Below are positions 23,517-29,966 of a DNA stretch of 38,886 bases, in pieces (position 1 is the stretch's first letter; each line of letters opens with the position of its first letter). The notes beneath the pieces were generated by a model. The model had not been told where the DNA came from. It was given only the letters and a program-made list of their open reading frames with translations, and searched no databases. The stretch covers positions 1 to 38,886 of IMG/VR virus record IMGVR_UViG_3300030329_001608. One strand, given 5' to 3'. The position numbers were made by a program, and so were the translations under genes. This DNA is from a virus.

Positions 23517-23900
23517 TTAGATATCTGCTTCGTCCCTGATACCTTCAGTAGTCGAAACCAGATCATCTAAACTGTGATAGACAGAATTGAGAGAGGACTT
23601 GTACTCCTCTATCTTATCCAGTGCATAACGAATGTCTGCAAAGTTGTCAATGTCATCGTACATCAGACACTTGCTAACCTCATCAGCGTGGTTGTCCCAC
23701 TCCAACTGAGTCTCAATCTCGTTATCCTTGAGGTAACGGCCAAGAGATTCAGCACTGATGCAGTAGTTCCACTCAAGAACTGACTCATCTTGAGTATCTG
23801 ATGACAGCATCTTGCCTTCAAGATCAGCAACAGTCTTGATCTCGTTGGCTTCGATGAACTTGAACACAGCAATTAAAACACTAAGGATATTGTTATCCAT
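23517..23900 (-). CDS. Hypothetical acidic protein (127 aa)
   Basis: An acidic, helical protein with Asp/Glu throughout ('LKDNEIETQLEWDNHADEV', 'DIDNFADIRYALDKIEEYK'). GGAG lies six bases before the ATG. No motif or family is recognised. Highly acidic small phage proteins can mimic DNA or bind host enzymes, but there is no direct evidence here. No palindrome precedes it. Confidence 0.7.
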   Translation of the reverse strand: MDNNILSVLIAVFKFIEANEIKTVADLEGKMLSSDTQDESVLEWNYCISAESLGRYLKDNEIETQLEWDNHADEVSKCLMYDDIDNFADIRYALDKIEEYKSSLNSVYHSLDDLVSTTEGIRDEADI

Positions 23901-23953
23901 TTCTTTCTCCGTTTAAAGTTGAGCAGTTCAGAAGCATGCTCAGGCTATAGAAA

Positions 23954-24148
23954 CTAACCGTTGAATTGTTTGCTACCAAACTCATGCTCAAGAGCAGAGC
24001 GTATAGGCCCTGACAAATCATCATAGAGTTTGTCGTACCCTTCATCGCCTACCTCTGGGTTGATATCATAGGCATGGATAGCGATGTAGTCTACGATCTT
24101 TTGCATGAGCAAGTACTGCTTTTCTTCGTTCATATTTACATATGACAT
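23954..24148 (-). CDS. Hypothetical protein (64 aa)
   Basis: Strong GGAGG ribosome site five bases before ATG 24148. The product is acidic and helical ('EEKQYLLMQKIVDYIAIHAY', 'DKLYDDLSGPIRSALEHEF'). No family recognised. Confidence 0.7.
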   Translation of the reverse strand: MSYVNMNEEKQYLLMQKIVDYIAIHAYDINPEVGDEGYDKLYDDLSGPIRSALEHEFGSKQFNG

Positions 24149-24159
24149 AGTAACCTCCG

Positions 24160-24411
24160 TTACTTTAAGTAGGGTATTAACTCTCTTTCGCTTAACTCTT
24201 TGGTTACATCAGAGTCCTTGCTTGCCAACCAGAACACAGGTTCTAACTTAGTCTCCTTATCATCAAGAGACACAGTTTCAAGAGTGATCTCATTCAGTTC
24301 CAAGTGGATTAGATACGAGTCATCAAAGAATATGTCACCTACATAGACAGTGCAATGTCCTTCAATGTCCCAAGAGTCAGGCGAATAAGGATCGTATGAT
24401 GGATGGGCCAT
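24160..24411 (-). CDS. Hypothetical acidic protein (83 aa)
   Basis: Starts with MAHPSYDPYSPDSWDIEGH and has a strand-rich acidic core. CGGAGG lies nine bases upstream, and the start shares one base with the previous stop (TAATG). No family recognised. A small domain that binds a host protein is possible but not shown. Confidence 0.65.
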   Translation of the reverse strand: MAHPSYDPYSPDSWDIEGHCTVYVGDIFFDDSYLIHLELNEITLETVSLDDKETKLEPVFWLASKDSDVTKELSERELIPYLK

Positions 24412-24635
24412 TACTTGCTACCTCCGTATGACTCAGGCATCTGATCCTCGCTTGGATCAACGACATTCTTGGCTACCCTTGACCACTTGAGCCACGAATA
24501 CAGTTGAGTCTCAAGGTCAGCGATGTCATGCTCATTTGCAATGACCAAGACAGGAGGGCCGGGAGAGTCGTTGTCATAGATTGCGATGCCTTCGGAGGGC
24601 ATGTCAGCAATGCGGGGTGCTACTACTAAGTCCAT
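24411..24635 (-). CDS. Hypothetical protein (74 aa)
   Basis: The product starts with strand-rich residues (MDLVVAPRIADMPSEG, 'PPVLVIANEHDIADLE') and ends acidic with a Trp-rich helix (YSWLKWSRVAK). Coupled to the 83-aa gene by one-base stop/start sharing. No family recognised. Confidence 0.65.
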   Translation of the reverse strand: MDLVVAPRIADMPSEGIAIYDNDSPGPPVLVIANEHDIADLETQLYSWLKWSRVAKNVVDPSEDQMPESYGGSK

Positions 24636-24664
24636 AGTTATTCTCCTATGTGTTGTGGTGTTGA

Positions 24665-24922
24665 TTAGATAGTGATCTTATGATGACCATCATACCAGAC
24701 AATAACATCATCGTCTGTTTCCATCCAAGCCACAGCACCACAGGACAATGGCTTGTCAGGATTGTATACAAGTTTAACCTTACCGAGTGTCTCAACATAG
24801 AACGAACGGTAGTTTCTCTTGTAAGTTTTAACGGTGAATGGAGGACGTTCATCGTCCCAACTGGTTGCATGTTTCTTGTTCCATGCAATGTTGTGGCGGT
24901 TAACGTGGATGCGTTTCTTCAT
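24665..24922 (-). CDS. Hypothetical protein (85 aa)
   Basis: The frame runs to 25123, but ATG 24922 has GGAG six bases upstream and fits the gene spacing. The product starts MKKRIHVNRHNIAWNKKHAT and is basic, then beta-rich ('RSFYVETLGKVKLVY', 'DDDVIVWYDGHHKITI'). No family recognised. It overlaps the previous gene by 23 bp. Confidence 0.65.
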   Translation of the reverse strand: MKKRIHVNRHNIAWNKKHATSWDDERPPFTVKTYKRNYRSFYVETLGKVKLVYNPDKPLSCGAVAWMETDDDVIVWYDGHHKITI

Positions 24923-25193
24923 TGTCATCTCCAATAGGAAACCACTTACCAAGTTTCTTTTCGTATGTCTTGTAGTGGTAGACCACTTGGTGACCAGTAC
25001 GAGGAAAGGATTTGAGTGACCAACACAGGCCGATACCATCGACAGCAGTGAGGCACTCCTTGATAAAGAAGTGAGCGCCTTCCAGACTATCGAAAGTTGC
25101 AGTTGTGTAGTCGCCTTCGGCATCTTGTGTAAGCATACCGAACTCGCCTCTGGCTTCGTCAGCCACGATAATGATTGTTGTTGCTTCGGACAT
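24900..25193 (-). CDS. Hypothetical protein (97 aa)
   Basis: Chosen start ATG 25193 has GGAG six bases upstream and shares a TAATG with the previous stop; a longer start is four codons back. The protein has strand-like beginnings (ATTIIIVADEARGEFGML) and a Phe/Lys-rich C-terminal half (YHYKTYEKKLGKWFPIG). No family recognised. Confidence 0.65.
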   Translation of the reverse strand: MSEATTIIIVADEARGEFGMLTQDAEGDYTTATFDSLEGAHFFIKECLTAVDGIGLCWSLKSFPRTGHQVVYHYKTYEKKLGKWFPIGDDNEETHPR

Positions 25194-25381
25194 TAGTTTC
25201 TCCATGCGTGGTGTGTTAATCTGGCAGGTATTACTACTAACTCGTTACAATTATCACAGCACCTGCCTTCTGATGACACTGGTTCCGGGTTGTTGCCCTG
25301 ATTCCAGTACACCTTACCGTCTTCAGTCTTCTTAACTTCGACGGTGAAGCCACAGATACAACAGTTTGGGGTTGGTTCCAT
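25193..25381 (-). CDS. Small zinc-ribbon-like phage protein (62 aa)
   Basis: Cys pairs at 7-8/10 (NCCICGF) and 41-42/45 (GRCCDNCNELVVIPARL) form a compact metal-binding layout, with an intervening 'KVYWNQGNNPEPVSSEG' loop. Similar small proteins are common in phage accessory regions. Probable role: zinc-stabilised small adaptor; target unknown. GGAG lies six bases before ATG 25381, directly after palindrome B. Confidence 0.7.
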   Translation of the reverse strand: MEPTPNCCICGFTVEVKKTEDGKVYWNQGNNPEPVSSEGRCCDNCNELVVIPARLTHHAWRN

Positions 25382-25391
25382 TGTTTACTCC

Positions 25392-25406
25392 TGTTAATAA
25401 TTAACA
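25392..25406. promoter_or_regulatory. Operator-like palindrome B
   Basis: TGTTAATAATTAACA, 10 bp before ATG 25381 and abutting its AGGAG ribosome site. Confidence 0.85.
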
Positions 25407-25409
25407 TTA

Positions 25410-25427
25410 GGGGGAGCGAACTCCCCC
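25410..25427 (-). terminator. Hairpin after the DUF932 gene
   Basis: GGGGGAG and CTCCCCC form a 7-bp stem around a tetraloop, 14 bp past the DUF932 stop. On the minus strand it is followed by TAATG then palindrome B, so no clean U-tract. It may act as a weak terminator or attenuator. Confidence 0.55.
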
Positions 25428-25441
25428 CTCTGTTAGGTTGG

Positions 25442-26539
25442 TTATGCCGCGAGTGCGACTCGTTGCCACTGTTTCGGATTCAGATTGATGATGTTGCCAC
25501 CCAACTCCTGTAACTCTGTGGCTCTATCATAGTCCTCCGACTTGTGTGCAATGTTGGTGATGGCGTTGGCGAAACCCCAACGTGAGTAGTCACCGTCCTC
25601 AAGCAGTGAACGCTTGGCTTGCTTGACTTCGGAGTCACTCAGGCTGAACTTCTTGCCTACACTTTCGATTGCATCTTCAGGCTCGACACTAGAATCCAGT
25701 TCATCCTGTGCTGATGCATTGAACTTAGCGACAGTAGCCCTGAACTTGTCATGGTCTACACAGTCCAACACATGATCCCGCAGTTGCTTGGTAAGCGTCC
25801 GCTTCATTGAGATTATTGTGTCAGATTGGTAGTCCAGTTCACCACGTGCATTGGCTGAACCAACGTGACGGCGACGAGTACCTGAGTCATTGACCGTCAT
25901 ACCATTGAGACAGACTAGCCTGTGAATAAACGGACTGACAATAATAGAGCCGTGTCCTGTCTCACTGTTACTGATTATGACCCCGCACTCTACGATGTCA
26001 TTGACTTGCTTAGACCTAACCTCTAACTGCATGTTAGGGAAAGCAATCTTCATGTAGAGTTTGTTGTCAGTCAGACCAGTGGAGATGAACTTCAACTCCT
26101 GCTTGTCGGCTATCTGATGCAACACTGGCGCAACACCGTCCATGAGATCAACGTAGTCAAACGTCAGGAACGAGCGTGAGTGTGCGGAACGAAACACATT
26201 CGACGCAGGGCCGTTGTCATACGTGCGGAACAAACGATCCGTAGCCTTCTCGACAGGAGAGTGAAGCAACTGGTTGAAGTTGGTATCAACCAACTCATCC
26301 ATACCTCTTGCTTGCAGTTTCTCTATGTACTGAGAAGGAATGCCAAGGTGTGTACCAAGTTGCCGTCTGGCGTTGTCACTAAAGATACCATCATAGTTAG
26401 TGCTTCCGTCAGACAGCATGATATTAGCACCTCCGTTGAACACAGTTGCTTGAGTAGTAGGCGCAATGAAATCACGCTTACGCTCTGCATCTACACGGAC
26501 ACGTTGGGCCAGTTCTTCAATAGTGTACTCATTTTGCAT
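25442..26539 (-). CDS. DUF932 protein
   Basis: A 365-residue protein of the DUF932 family, found in many phages and plasmids; its biochemical role is unclear. Visible segments: 'TVFNGGANIMLSDGSTNYDG', 'FSDNARRQLGTHLGIPSQY', 'RAHSRSFLTFDYVDLMDGV'-type core (FRSAHSRSFLTFDY), 'LYMKIAFPNMQLEV' and 'FIHRLVCLNGMTV'. The length fits the family. It has its own palindrome-bearing leader with a weak AGG ribosome site ten bases before the ATG. It is the largest gene in the leftward accessory block. Confidence 0.88.
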   Translation of the reverse strand: MQNEYTIEELAQRVRVDAERKRDFIAPTTQATVFNGGANIMLSDGSTNYDGIFSDNARRQLGTHLGIPSQYIEKLQARGMDELVDTNFNQLLHSPVEKATDRLFRTYDNGPASNVFRSAHSRSFLTFDYVDLMDGVAPVLHQIADKQELKFISTGLTDNKLYMKIAFPNMQLEVRSKQVNDIVECGVIISNSETGHGSIIVSPFIHRLVCLNGMTVNDSGTRRRHVGSANARGELDYQSDTIISMKRTLTKQLRDHVLDCVDHDKFRATVAKFNASAQDELDSSVEPEDAIESVGKKFSLSDSEVKQAKRSLLEDGDYSRWGFANAITNIAHKSEDYDRATELQELGGNIINLNPKQWQRVALAA

Positions 26540-26570
26540 AACAGTTTTACCTATAGTTAAAGATTGCTAT

Positions 26571-26585
26571 TGTTAATAATTAACA
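26571..26585. promoter_or_regulatory. Operator-like palindrome C
   Basis: TGTTAATAATTAACA, extendable by one T-A pair on each side, 31 bp before the DUF932 start. Confidence 0.85.
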
Positions 26586-26589
26586 ACAG

Positions 26590-26631
26590 GGTGCAACACT
26601 GCACCTCGATGCCCACCCGGAGATGAGCATC
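26590..26631 (-). other. Paired hairpins before palindrome C
   Basis: Two stems: GGTGCA/TGCACC around ACAC (26590-26605) and GATGCCCA/TGAGCATC with one wobble pair (26608-26631). They lie between the 74-aa gene and palindrome C and may end the upstream transcript or fold the leader. Confidence 0.5.
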
Positions 26632-26642
26632 AGGGTTAAGTG

Positions 26643-26867
26643 TCAGGCTACATAAGGATAGTACCACCATTCCTTGGGGAGAAAACTAACCTCCCAACCA
26701 GTGGACACCTCGTTGATGTCACACCACCTGAGATTGAGGCAGTATTCCTCTGCTTGGTAATGTTGAGAGAATACAACACGTATCTTGAAGACTCCATCAA
26801 TATCTTTACCACACCTGATTGATTGGAAGTCTTCGGGCTGATACTTAGAAAGGTCTTCAAAGGTCAT
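26643..26867 (-). CDS. Hypothetical aromatic protein (74 aa)
   Basis: Starts MTFEDLSKYQPEDFQSIRCG and is rich in Trp and Tyr at its end (WEVSFLPKEWWYYPYVA). AGGAG lies six bases before the ATG, directly after palindrome D. No family recognised. The C-terminal aromatic patch could be a membrane- or partner-binding surface. Confidence 0.65.
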   Translation of the reverse strand: MTFEDLSKYQPEDFQSIRCGKDIDGVFKIRVVFSQHYQAEEYCLNLRWCDINEVSTGWEVSFLPKEWWYYPYVA

Positions 26868-26877
26868 AACAATCTCC

Positions 26878-26892
26878 TGTTAATAGTTAACA
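26878..26892. promoter_or_regulatory. Operator-like palindrome D
   Basis: TGTTAATAGTTAACA, arms perfect and centre changed, 10 bp before ATG 26867 and abutting its AGGAG site. Confidence 0.8.
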
Positions 26893-26896
26893 ATGG

Positions 26897-27415
26897 TTAA
26901 TACACAGTAACGGACAACAGTACAACAGCAGTGATAAGAAGTGACAGGCTAGTCACAGCGAATAAAGCGCACCCGGCGATAAACAACAGCCAGTGTTTAG
27001 GGCCAAGTACACGGCGCAACTCCAACAGTCCGAACAGTTTCATTGGTTTCTCCTTGAGAATGTATGTTTTACCAGAGAATTCCTCTGTGATGGTTACATC
27101 TTCAGGTCTTAATCCTCGACGTACATCAATGCGGAGGGCGCGGTCTTCAGGATCATTCCACCGGGGTTCGCTGTGGTATACAGAGAACTGCCAACGGTCT
27201 GCGCCGTTAAGGTTAAGCGACTCTGACAAACCATCTCTGTATGCTACCCATTCAACCTCTGTGTGACCCATACTAAAGGCTTGTTGGAACTTAGGTTGAG
27301 AGGATAACATCTCCCACAGTTGAATACCTACTCTGGTGGGGATGTCATCATCATCTTCAAGATCGTTCATCTTTGTGAACCAATAATGGTACTGCTCGTT
27401 AAGGTCTATAGGCAT
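26897..27415 (-). CDS. Tail-anchored membrane protein (172 aa)
   Basis: An acidic N-terminal domain ('LNGADRWQFSVYHSEPRW', 'EDVTITEEFSGKTYIL') followed by a basic segment and a long hydrophobic C-terminus from about residue 142 to the end (WLLFIAGCALFAVTSLS, then LLITAVVLLSVTVY), enough for one or two membrane spans. It probably sits in the inner membrane with its globular part in the cytoplasm. No family recognised. A role in superinfection exclusion or host takeover is possible for an early membrane protein, but this is a guess. GAGGAA precedes the ATG by eight bases. Confidence 0.65.
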   Translation of the reverse strand: MPIDLNEQYHYWFTKMNDLEDDDDIPTRVGIQLWEMLSSQPKFQQAFSMGHTEVEWVAYRDGLSESLNLNGADRWQFSVYHSEPRWNDPEDRALRIDVRRGLRPEDVTITEEFSGKTYILKEKPMKLFGLLELRRVLGPKHWLLFIAGCALFAVTSLSLLITAVVLLSVTVY

Positions 27416-27431
27416 AGTGTTGTTCCTCGTT

Positions 27432-27446
27432 TGTTAAAAATTAACA
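27432..27446. promoter_or_regulatory. Operator-like palindrome E
   Basis: TGTTAAAAATTAACA, arms perfect, 16 bp before ATG 27415. Its leader is nearly identical to that of copy F. Confidence 0.8.
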
Positions 27447-27448
27447 GA

Positions 27449-27494
27449 TGATGCAGGACGCATCACAATAGGGGCCAATGCATGCACCCCTATT
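27449..27494 (-). other. Paired hairpins before palindrome E
   Basis: TGATGC/GCATCA around AGGAC (27449-27465) and AATAGGGG/CCCCTATT (27467-27494). The second follows the 85-aa gene and may be a terminator; the first abuts palindrome E. Confidence 0.5.
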
Positions 27495-27504
27495 AGGTCG
27501 AGTC

Positions 27505-27762
27505 CTAATCGTCTGGGTTAACGTCTTTCCATTCGCCGTAACGTTTAGGTACAAGAGGCATGACCAATGAGGGTTCACCCTCACCACGCCTGTACCCCTG
27601 ATCATTCAGGTCATTCATAATGTGCCTCAGTTCGTTGTCAGCAATGCAGAGAGCCACTTCAGCCTCATTTATGTCATTGGGTAAACAACCGCCATTGAGC
27701 CTGTTTAGGGCAATGTCTATGTTGCTTTTAACGAGTGCAATTCTGTCAAGATTGTTGTGCAT
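27505..27762 (-). CDS. Hypothetical protein (85 aa)
   Basis: A helical, acidic protein starting MHNNLDRIALVKSNIDIALN with a Cys-Gly linker (GGCLPNDINE) and a basic end. AGGT precedes the ATG by nine bases in a leader almost identical to that of the 172-aa gene. No family recognised. Confidence 0.6.
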   Translation of the reverse strand: MHNNLDRIALVKSNIDIALNRLNGGCLPNDINEAEVALCIADNELRHIMNDLNDQGYRRGEGEPSLVMPLVPKRYGEWKDVNPDD

Positions 27763-27777
27763 AGTGTTGTACCTGTT

Positions 27778-27792
27778 TGTTAAAAATTAACA
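27778..27792. promoter_or_regulatory. Operator-like palindrome F
   Basis: TGTTAAAAATTAACA, identical to copy E, 15 bp before ATG 27762. Confidence 0.8.
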
Positions 27793-27798
27793 TCGCTT

Positions 27799-27845
27799 AG
27801 TGCTAGTCAGCACTGTGATACGCCCCCCATCCCGGCGGGGCGCAT
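27799..27845 (-). other. Paired hairpins before palindrome F
   Basis: AGTGCT/AGCACT around a tetraloop (27799-27814) and a GC-rich stem ATGCGCCCC/GGGGCGTAT with one wobble (27818-27845). They lie between the 173-aa gene and palindrome F. Confidence 0.5.
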
Positions 27846-27856
27846 ACCACTGATGA

Positions 27857-28378
27857 CTAACGATACTTAGCATTGAGCGCATCAATCAACTTGTCGCGCT
27901 CTCTCTTTATCATATTCTCCACTCTCTTAAGTTCTGAATCGGCAGTAGGGCGATTAACAGAACCGCCTTTACTCCCACCCTTTGAGTGGACATGGGAGCC
28001 GACTCTGATCTTACCGGCCAGAATGCCTTCAATGTTGGAGTCGATGATCTCAGGGTCAAACTCCCATTCGCCTGATTCCAACTTGTACAGTCCGGGCTTA
28101 CCAGTAGGAAGGCCATTGTCATAGCCATTCATAATAGACTGCCACGTTTGTACGAGAGTGCCACGCGAAACCTTGCCACCCTCTTTTGCAACGTCCTTTT
28201 CGATAACGTCTGTCACTGTTTTCTTGATACCGCCCTGACTGGTAACGATAGCGTCCATGTCAGTACGTTTCTCAAGAAGTACGCTAACCAGAACGTTAGA
28301 CATACGCTTCTGCAAGGTGATGCATGCATTGGAAAATGACTCGACTGAGTTAATGTACTTCGTAGATTTGAATTGCAT
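27857..28378 (-). CDS. Hypothetical protein (173 aa), first gene of leftward block
   Basis: The product starts MQFKSTKYINSVESFSNACI; the middle (VSRGTLVQTWQSIMNGYDNG) and a Gly/Ser-rich basic segment (HVHSKGGSKGGSVNRPTADS) lead to a Lys/Arg-rich helical end. AGGAG lies ten bases before the ATG. No family recognised. As the promoter-proximal gene of the block it may be expressed first. The basic tail suggests nucleic-acid binding. Confidence 0.65.
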   Translation of the reverse strand: MQFKSTKYINSVESFSNACITLQKRMSNVLVSVLLEKRTDMDAIVTSQGGIKKTVTDVIEKDVAKEGGKVSRGTLVQTWQSIMNGYDNGLPTGKPGLYKLESGEWEFDPEIIDSNIEGILAGKIRVGSHVHSKGGSKGGSVNRPTADSELKRVENMIKRERDKLIDALNAKYR

Positions 28379-28454
28379 AGTAATGCTACTCCTAGTGTCC
28401 GACTTGCACTCATATATTTAATTGCGCTTGTCGGGGGTTCAATGATTTACGTCA

Positions 28455-28469
28455 TGTTAATAATTAACA
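28455..28469. promoter_or_regulatory. Operator-like palindrome G
   Basis: TGTTAATAATTAACA, 76 bp before ATG 28378 and just downstream of a possible leftward -10 box. Confidence 0.85.
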
Positions 28470-28620
28470 GACGCGAGGCAGGGCCGATATGCTCCAAACC
28501 CTGTACACATATTATACAGATGGCGCTAGGTACCCTAGCCAGATATGCGATCCGATCCCCTTTTCAGTGGAACGATCCGCCCCCCCATACAGCGCGAAAA
28601 AACACACACACCCACACACA

Positions 28621-28736
28621 TCCTACTTTTTGGGTACAATTTTGGGCGGGAACTACACTTTGGTGGCAAAAATTACGGGGTTGTATGGGACGGGGCTGTA
28701 AAATTTTTGGGTTTTGGAATTTTTTGGGGCATATCA
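28621..28736 (+). other. G/T-rich segment
   Basis: The plus strand has repeated T-runs followed by GGG or GGGG (for instance TTTTTGGG, TTTTGGG, TTTTTTGGGG), with few C residues. Such asymmetry can mark an origin or a region prone to G-quadruplex or R-loop formation. No coding frame looks real. It leads straight into promoter-like copy 2. Confidence 0.4.
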
Positions 28737-28764
28737 GGGGGGTTGACAGGTATGTTATAATATA
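28737..28764 (+). promoter_or_regulatory. Promoter-like repeat, copy 2 (late genes)
   Basis: Six G, then TTGACA (28743-28748), a 7-bp spacer ending TATGT, TATAAT (28756-28761) and ATA. The extended -10 (TG-T-TATAAT) would start transcription near 28768, about 45 bases before the first late gene at 28813. Confidence 0.75.
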
Positions 28765-28812
28765 TACAAAAGGTATAGGAAGACTAGGACTTTAATTTAA
28801 TGGAGAGTAATT

Positions 28813-29433
28813 ATGTACGGAGGAGGACATCCTGACCACGGAATGAGTGGTGTAACAGGACAACATAGCGCAGGAACAGGCATGGAGAGTGCCTATGGGG
28901 GGAAGGCAATTGGTGTTCCCGGTGGTCTTGCCGCAGGACAGAACGCAATGGGCGCTTTTCTGGACGCTATGGCTCAAAAATATGGTATGGAATCCGTAAC
29001 AAACTTTGTAGATGGCTACCTGAACAGGCACTATAATCAGCAAACTTTAGGACAGCCATTGAATGTTCCCGCTCAAGGATATCGTGACCCAAATTTTAGT
29101 TCTCAAACTTTTGGGTACAATCCATCCGCTCCTGTAAATCCTGAACATGACTTAAGCCAGTATGGTCACGAACTTTCTGGGGCTTTTGCAAATGCCCTAG
29201 ACGCACAAAACCTTGATATGTCTGGAAGAATGACTCCTGATCAACTTGCGGCTCTTGATGCGATTCATGCAAATACAGATAACTTTACTAACTTTGAAGC
29301 CTATGCTGATCCATCTGTTCTAGCAGATGCTATGCCTGCACCTAATTATGGGCCTGAATACGGCGGTGGTGGAGATCAGTTACTTCCACCACGTTGGCTA
29401 CCCGGAAAACAACCTTACATGAGTGATATCTAG
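28813..29433 (+). CDS. Hypothetical late-region protein (206 aa)
   Basis: GGAG lies seven bases before ATG 28813. The product begins Gly/His-rich (MYGGGHPDHGMSGVTGQ), has a helical middle (NAMGAFLDAMAQKYGMESV) and a Pro/Asn-rich linker, and ends Gly/Pro-rich. It looks like a low-complexity structural or scaffold protein. No family recognised. First gene after the late promoter. Confidence 0.65.
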   Translation: MYGGGHPDHGMSGVTGQHSAGTGMESAYGGKAIGVPGGLAAGQNAMGAFLDAMAQKYGMESVTNFVDGYLNRHYNQQTLGQPLNVPAQGYRDPNFSSQTFGYNPSAPVNPEHDLSQYGHELSGAFANALDAQNLDMSGRMTPDQLAALDAIHANTDNFTNFEAYADPSVLADAMPAPNYGPEYGGGGDQLLPPRWLPGKQPYMSDI

Positions 29434-29435
29434 TA

Positions 29436-29966
29436 ATGGCTGAAAGAGGGGAATTCGGCCCACCGGGATTTGGGCCTTCTAAAGGCGGAGGTGAGCCTTC
29501 AATTTCCCTAGAAGAATTTGTAGATCGACATTTGAAAGGATGGAATTTGCATACCAATCCTAATAATCCTTACAGTAGTTCATTTAGTTATAGCGGCCCT
29601 GTTGGGTGGGGCTATGGAACTATTGATCCAAAAGGAATAGGGTGGGACTTTAATCCGTCTGCTGTTCCGGGTCTTAGTATTCAAGGGCATAATTTTGATC
29701 CTACAGGTTTATCATATGGGATAAATAACAATATTCCGGGGCTTGGACTTAATTTTAATTTAGACCAAGATTTTAATCCTAGTTTAGATTTTGATTACTA
29801 TGGAACACCGGGAGTAGGTTTGCTAGGCTCTTACGATTTTGATACAGGAAGTCATAATTTACAGGGAACTATGAACAATCTGTTTGGTGTTCAGGGTTTA
29901 AACCTAGATGCTAATTACGGATCAGGCGGTTATGGTGCAGGTATTAGTTATGGTGGTGATCTATAA
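29436..29966 (+). CDS. Gly/Asn-rich beta-repeat protein (176 aa)
   Basis: After an N-terminal 'GPPGFGPSKGGGEPSISLEEF' the protein consists of alternating Gly, Asn, aromatic and Asp residues (GWDFNPS, HNFDPTGLSYGINN, LNFNLDQDFNPS, DFDYYGTPGVGLLGSYDF). The spacing suggests beta-strands in a repeated hairpin or solenoid, as in spike or outer-surface proteins. There is no signal peptide. Virion decoration or spike is a guess from composition. Confidence 0.6.
   Translation: MAERGEFGPPGFGPSKGGGEPSISLEEFVDRHLKGWNLHTNPNNPYSSSFSYSGPVGWGYGTIDPKGIGWDFNPSAVPGLSIQGHNFDPTGLSYGINNNIPGLGLNFNLDQDFNPSLDFDYYGTPGVGLLGSYDFDTGSHNLQGTMNNLFGVQGLNLDANYGSGGYGAGISYGGDL

Larger units (their letters stand above)
28379..28736. 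other. Non-coding control region between blocks
   Basis: No gene seen. It holds palindrome G, a possible leftward -10 (TATAAT on minus at 28516-28511), a small inverted repeat GCTAGG-TAC-CCTAGC (28525-28539), a C-run (28570-28576), an AC-repeat (28601-28620) and a stretch of G- and T-runs (about 28621-28736). It divides leftward accessory genes from rightward late genes. Confidence 0.75.

Noticed and set aside
23500-28469. CRISPR array
   Set aside because: The repeated unit is only 15 bp, palindromic, irregularly spaced by whole genes, and has no spacers.
28489-28795. Several 60-140 codon frames in the control region
   Set aside because: They cross low-complexity AC, G and T runs, have no ribosome sites and give unnatural His/Thr-rich peptides.
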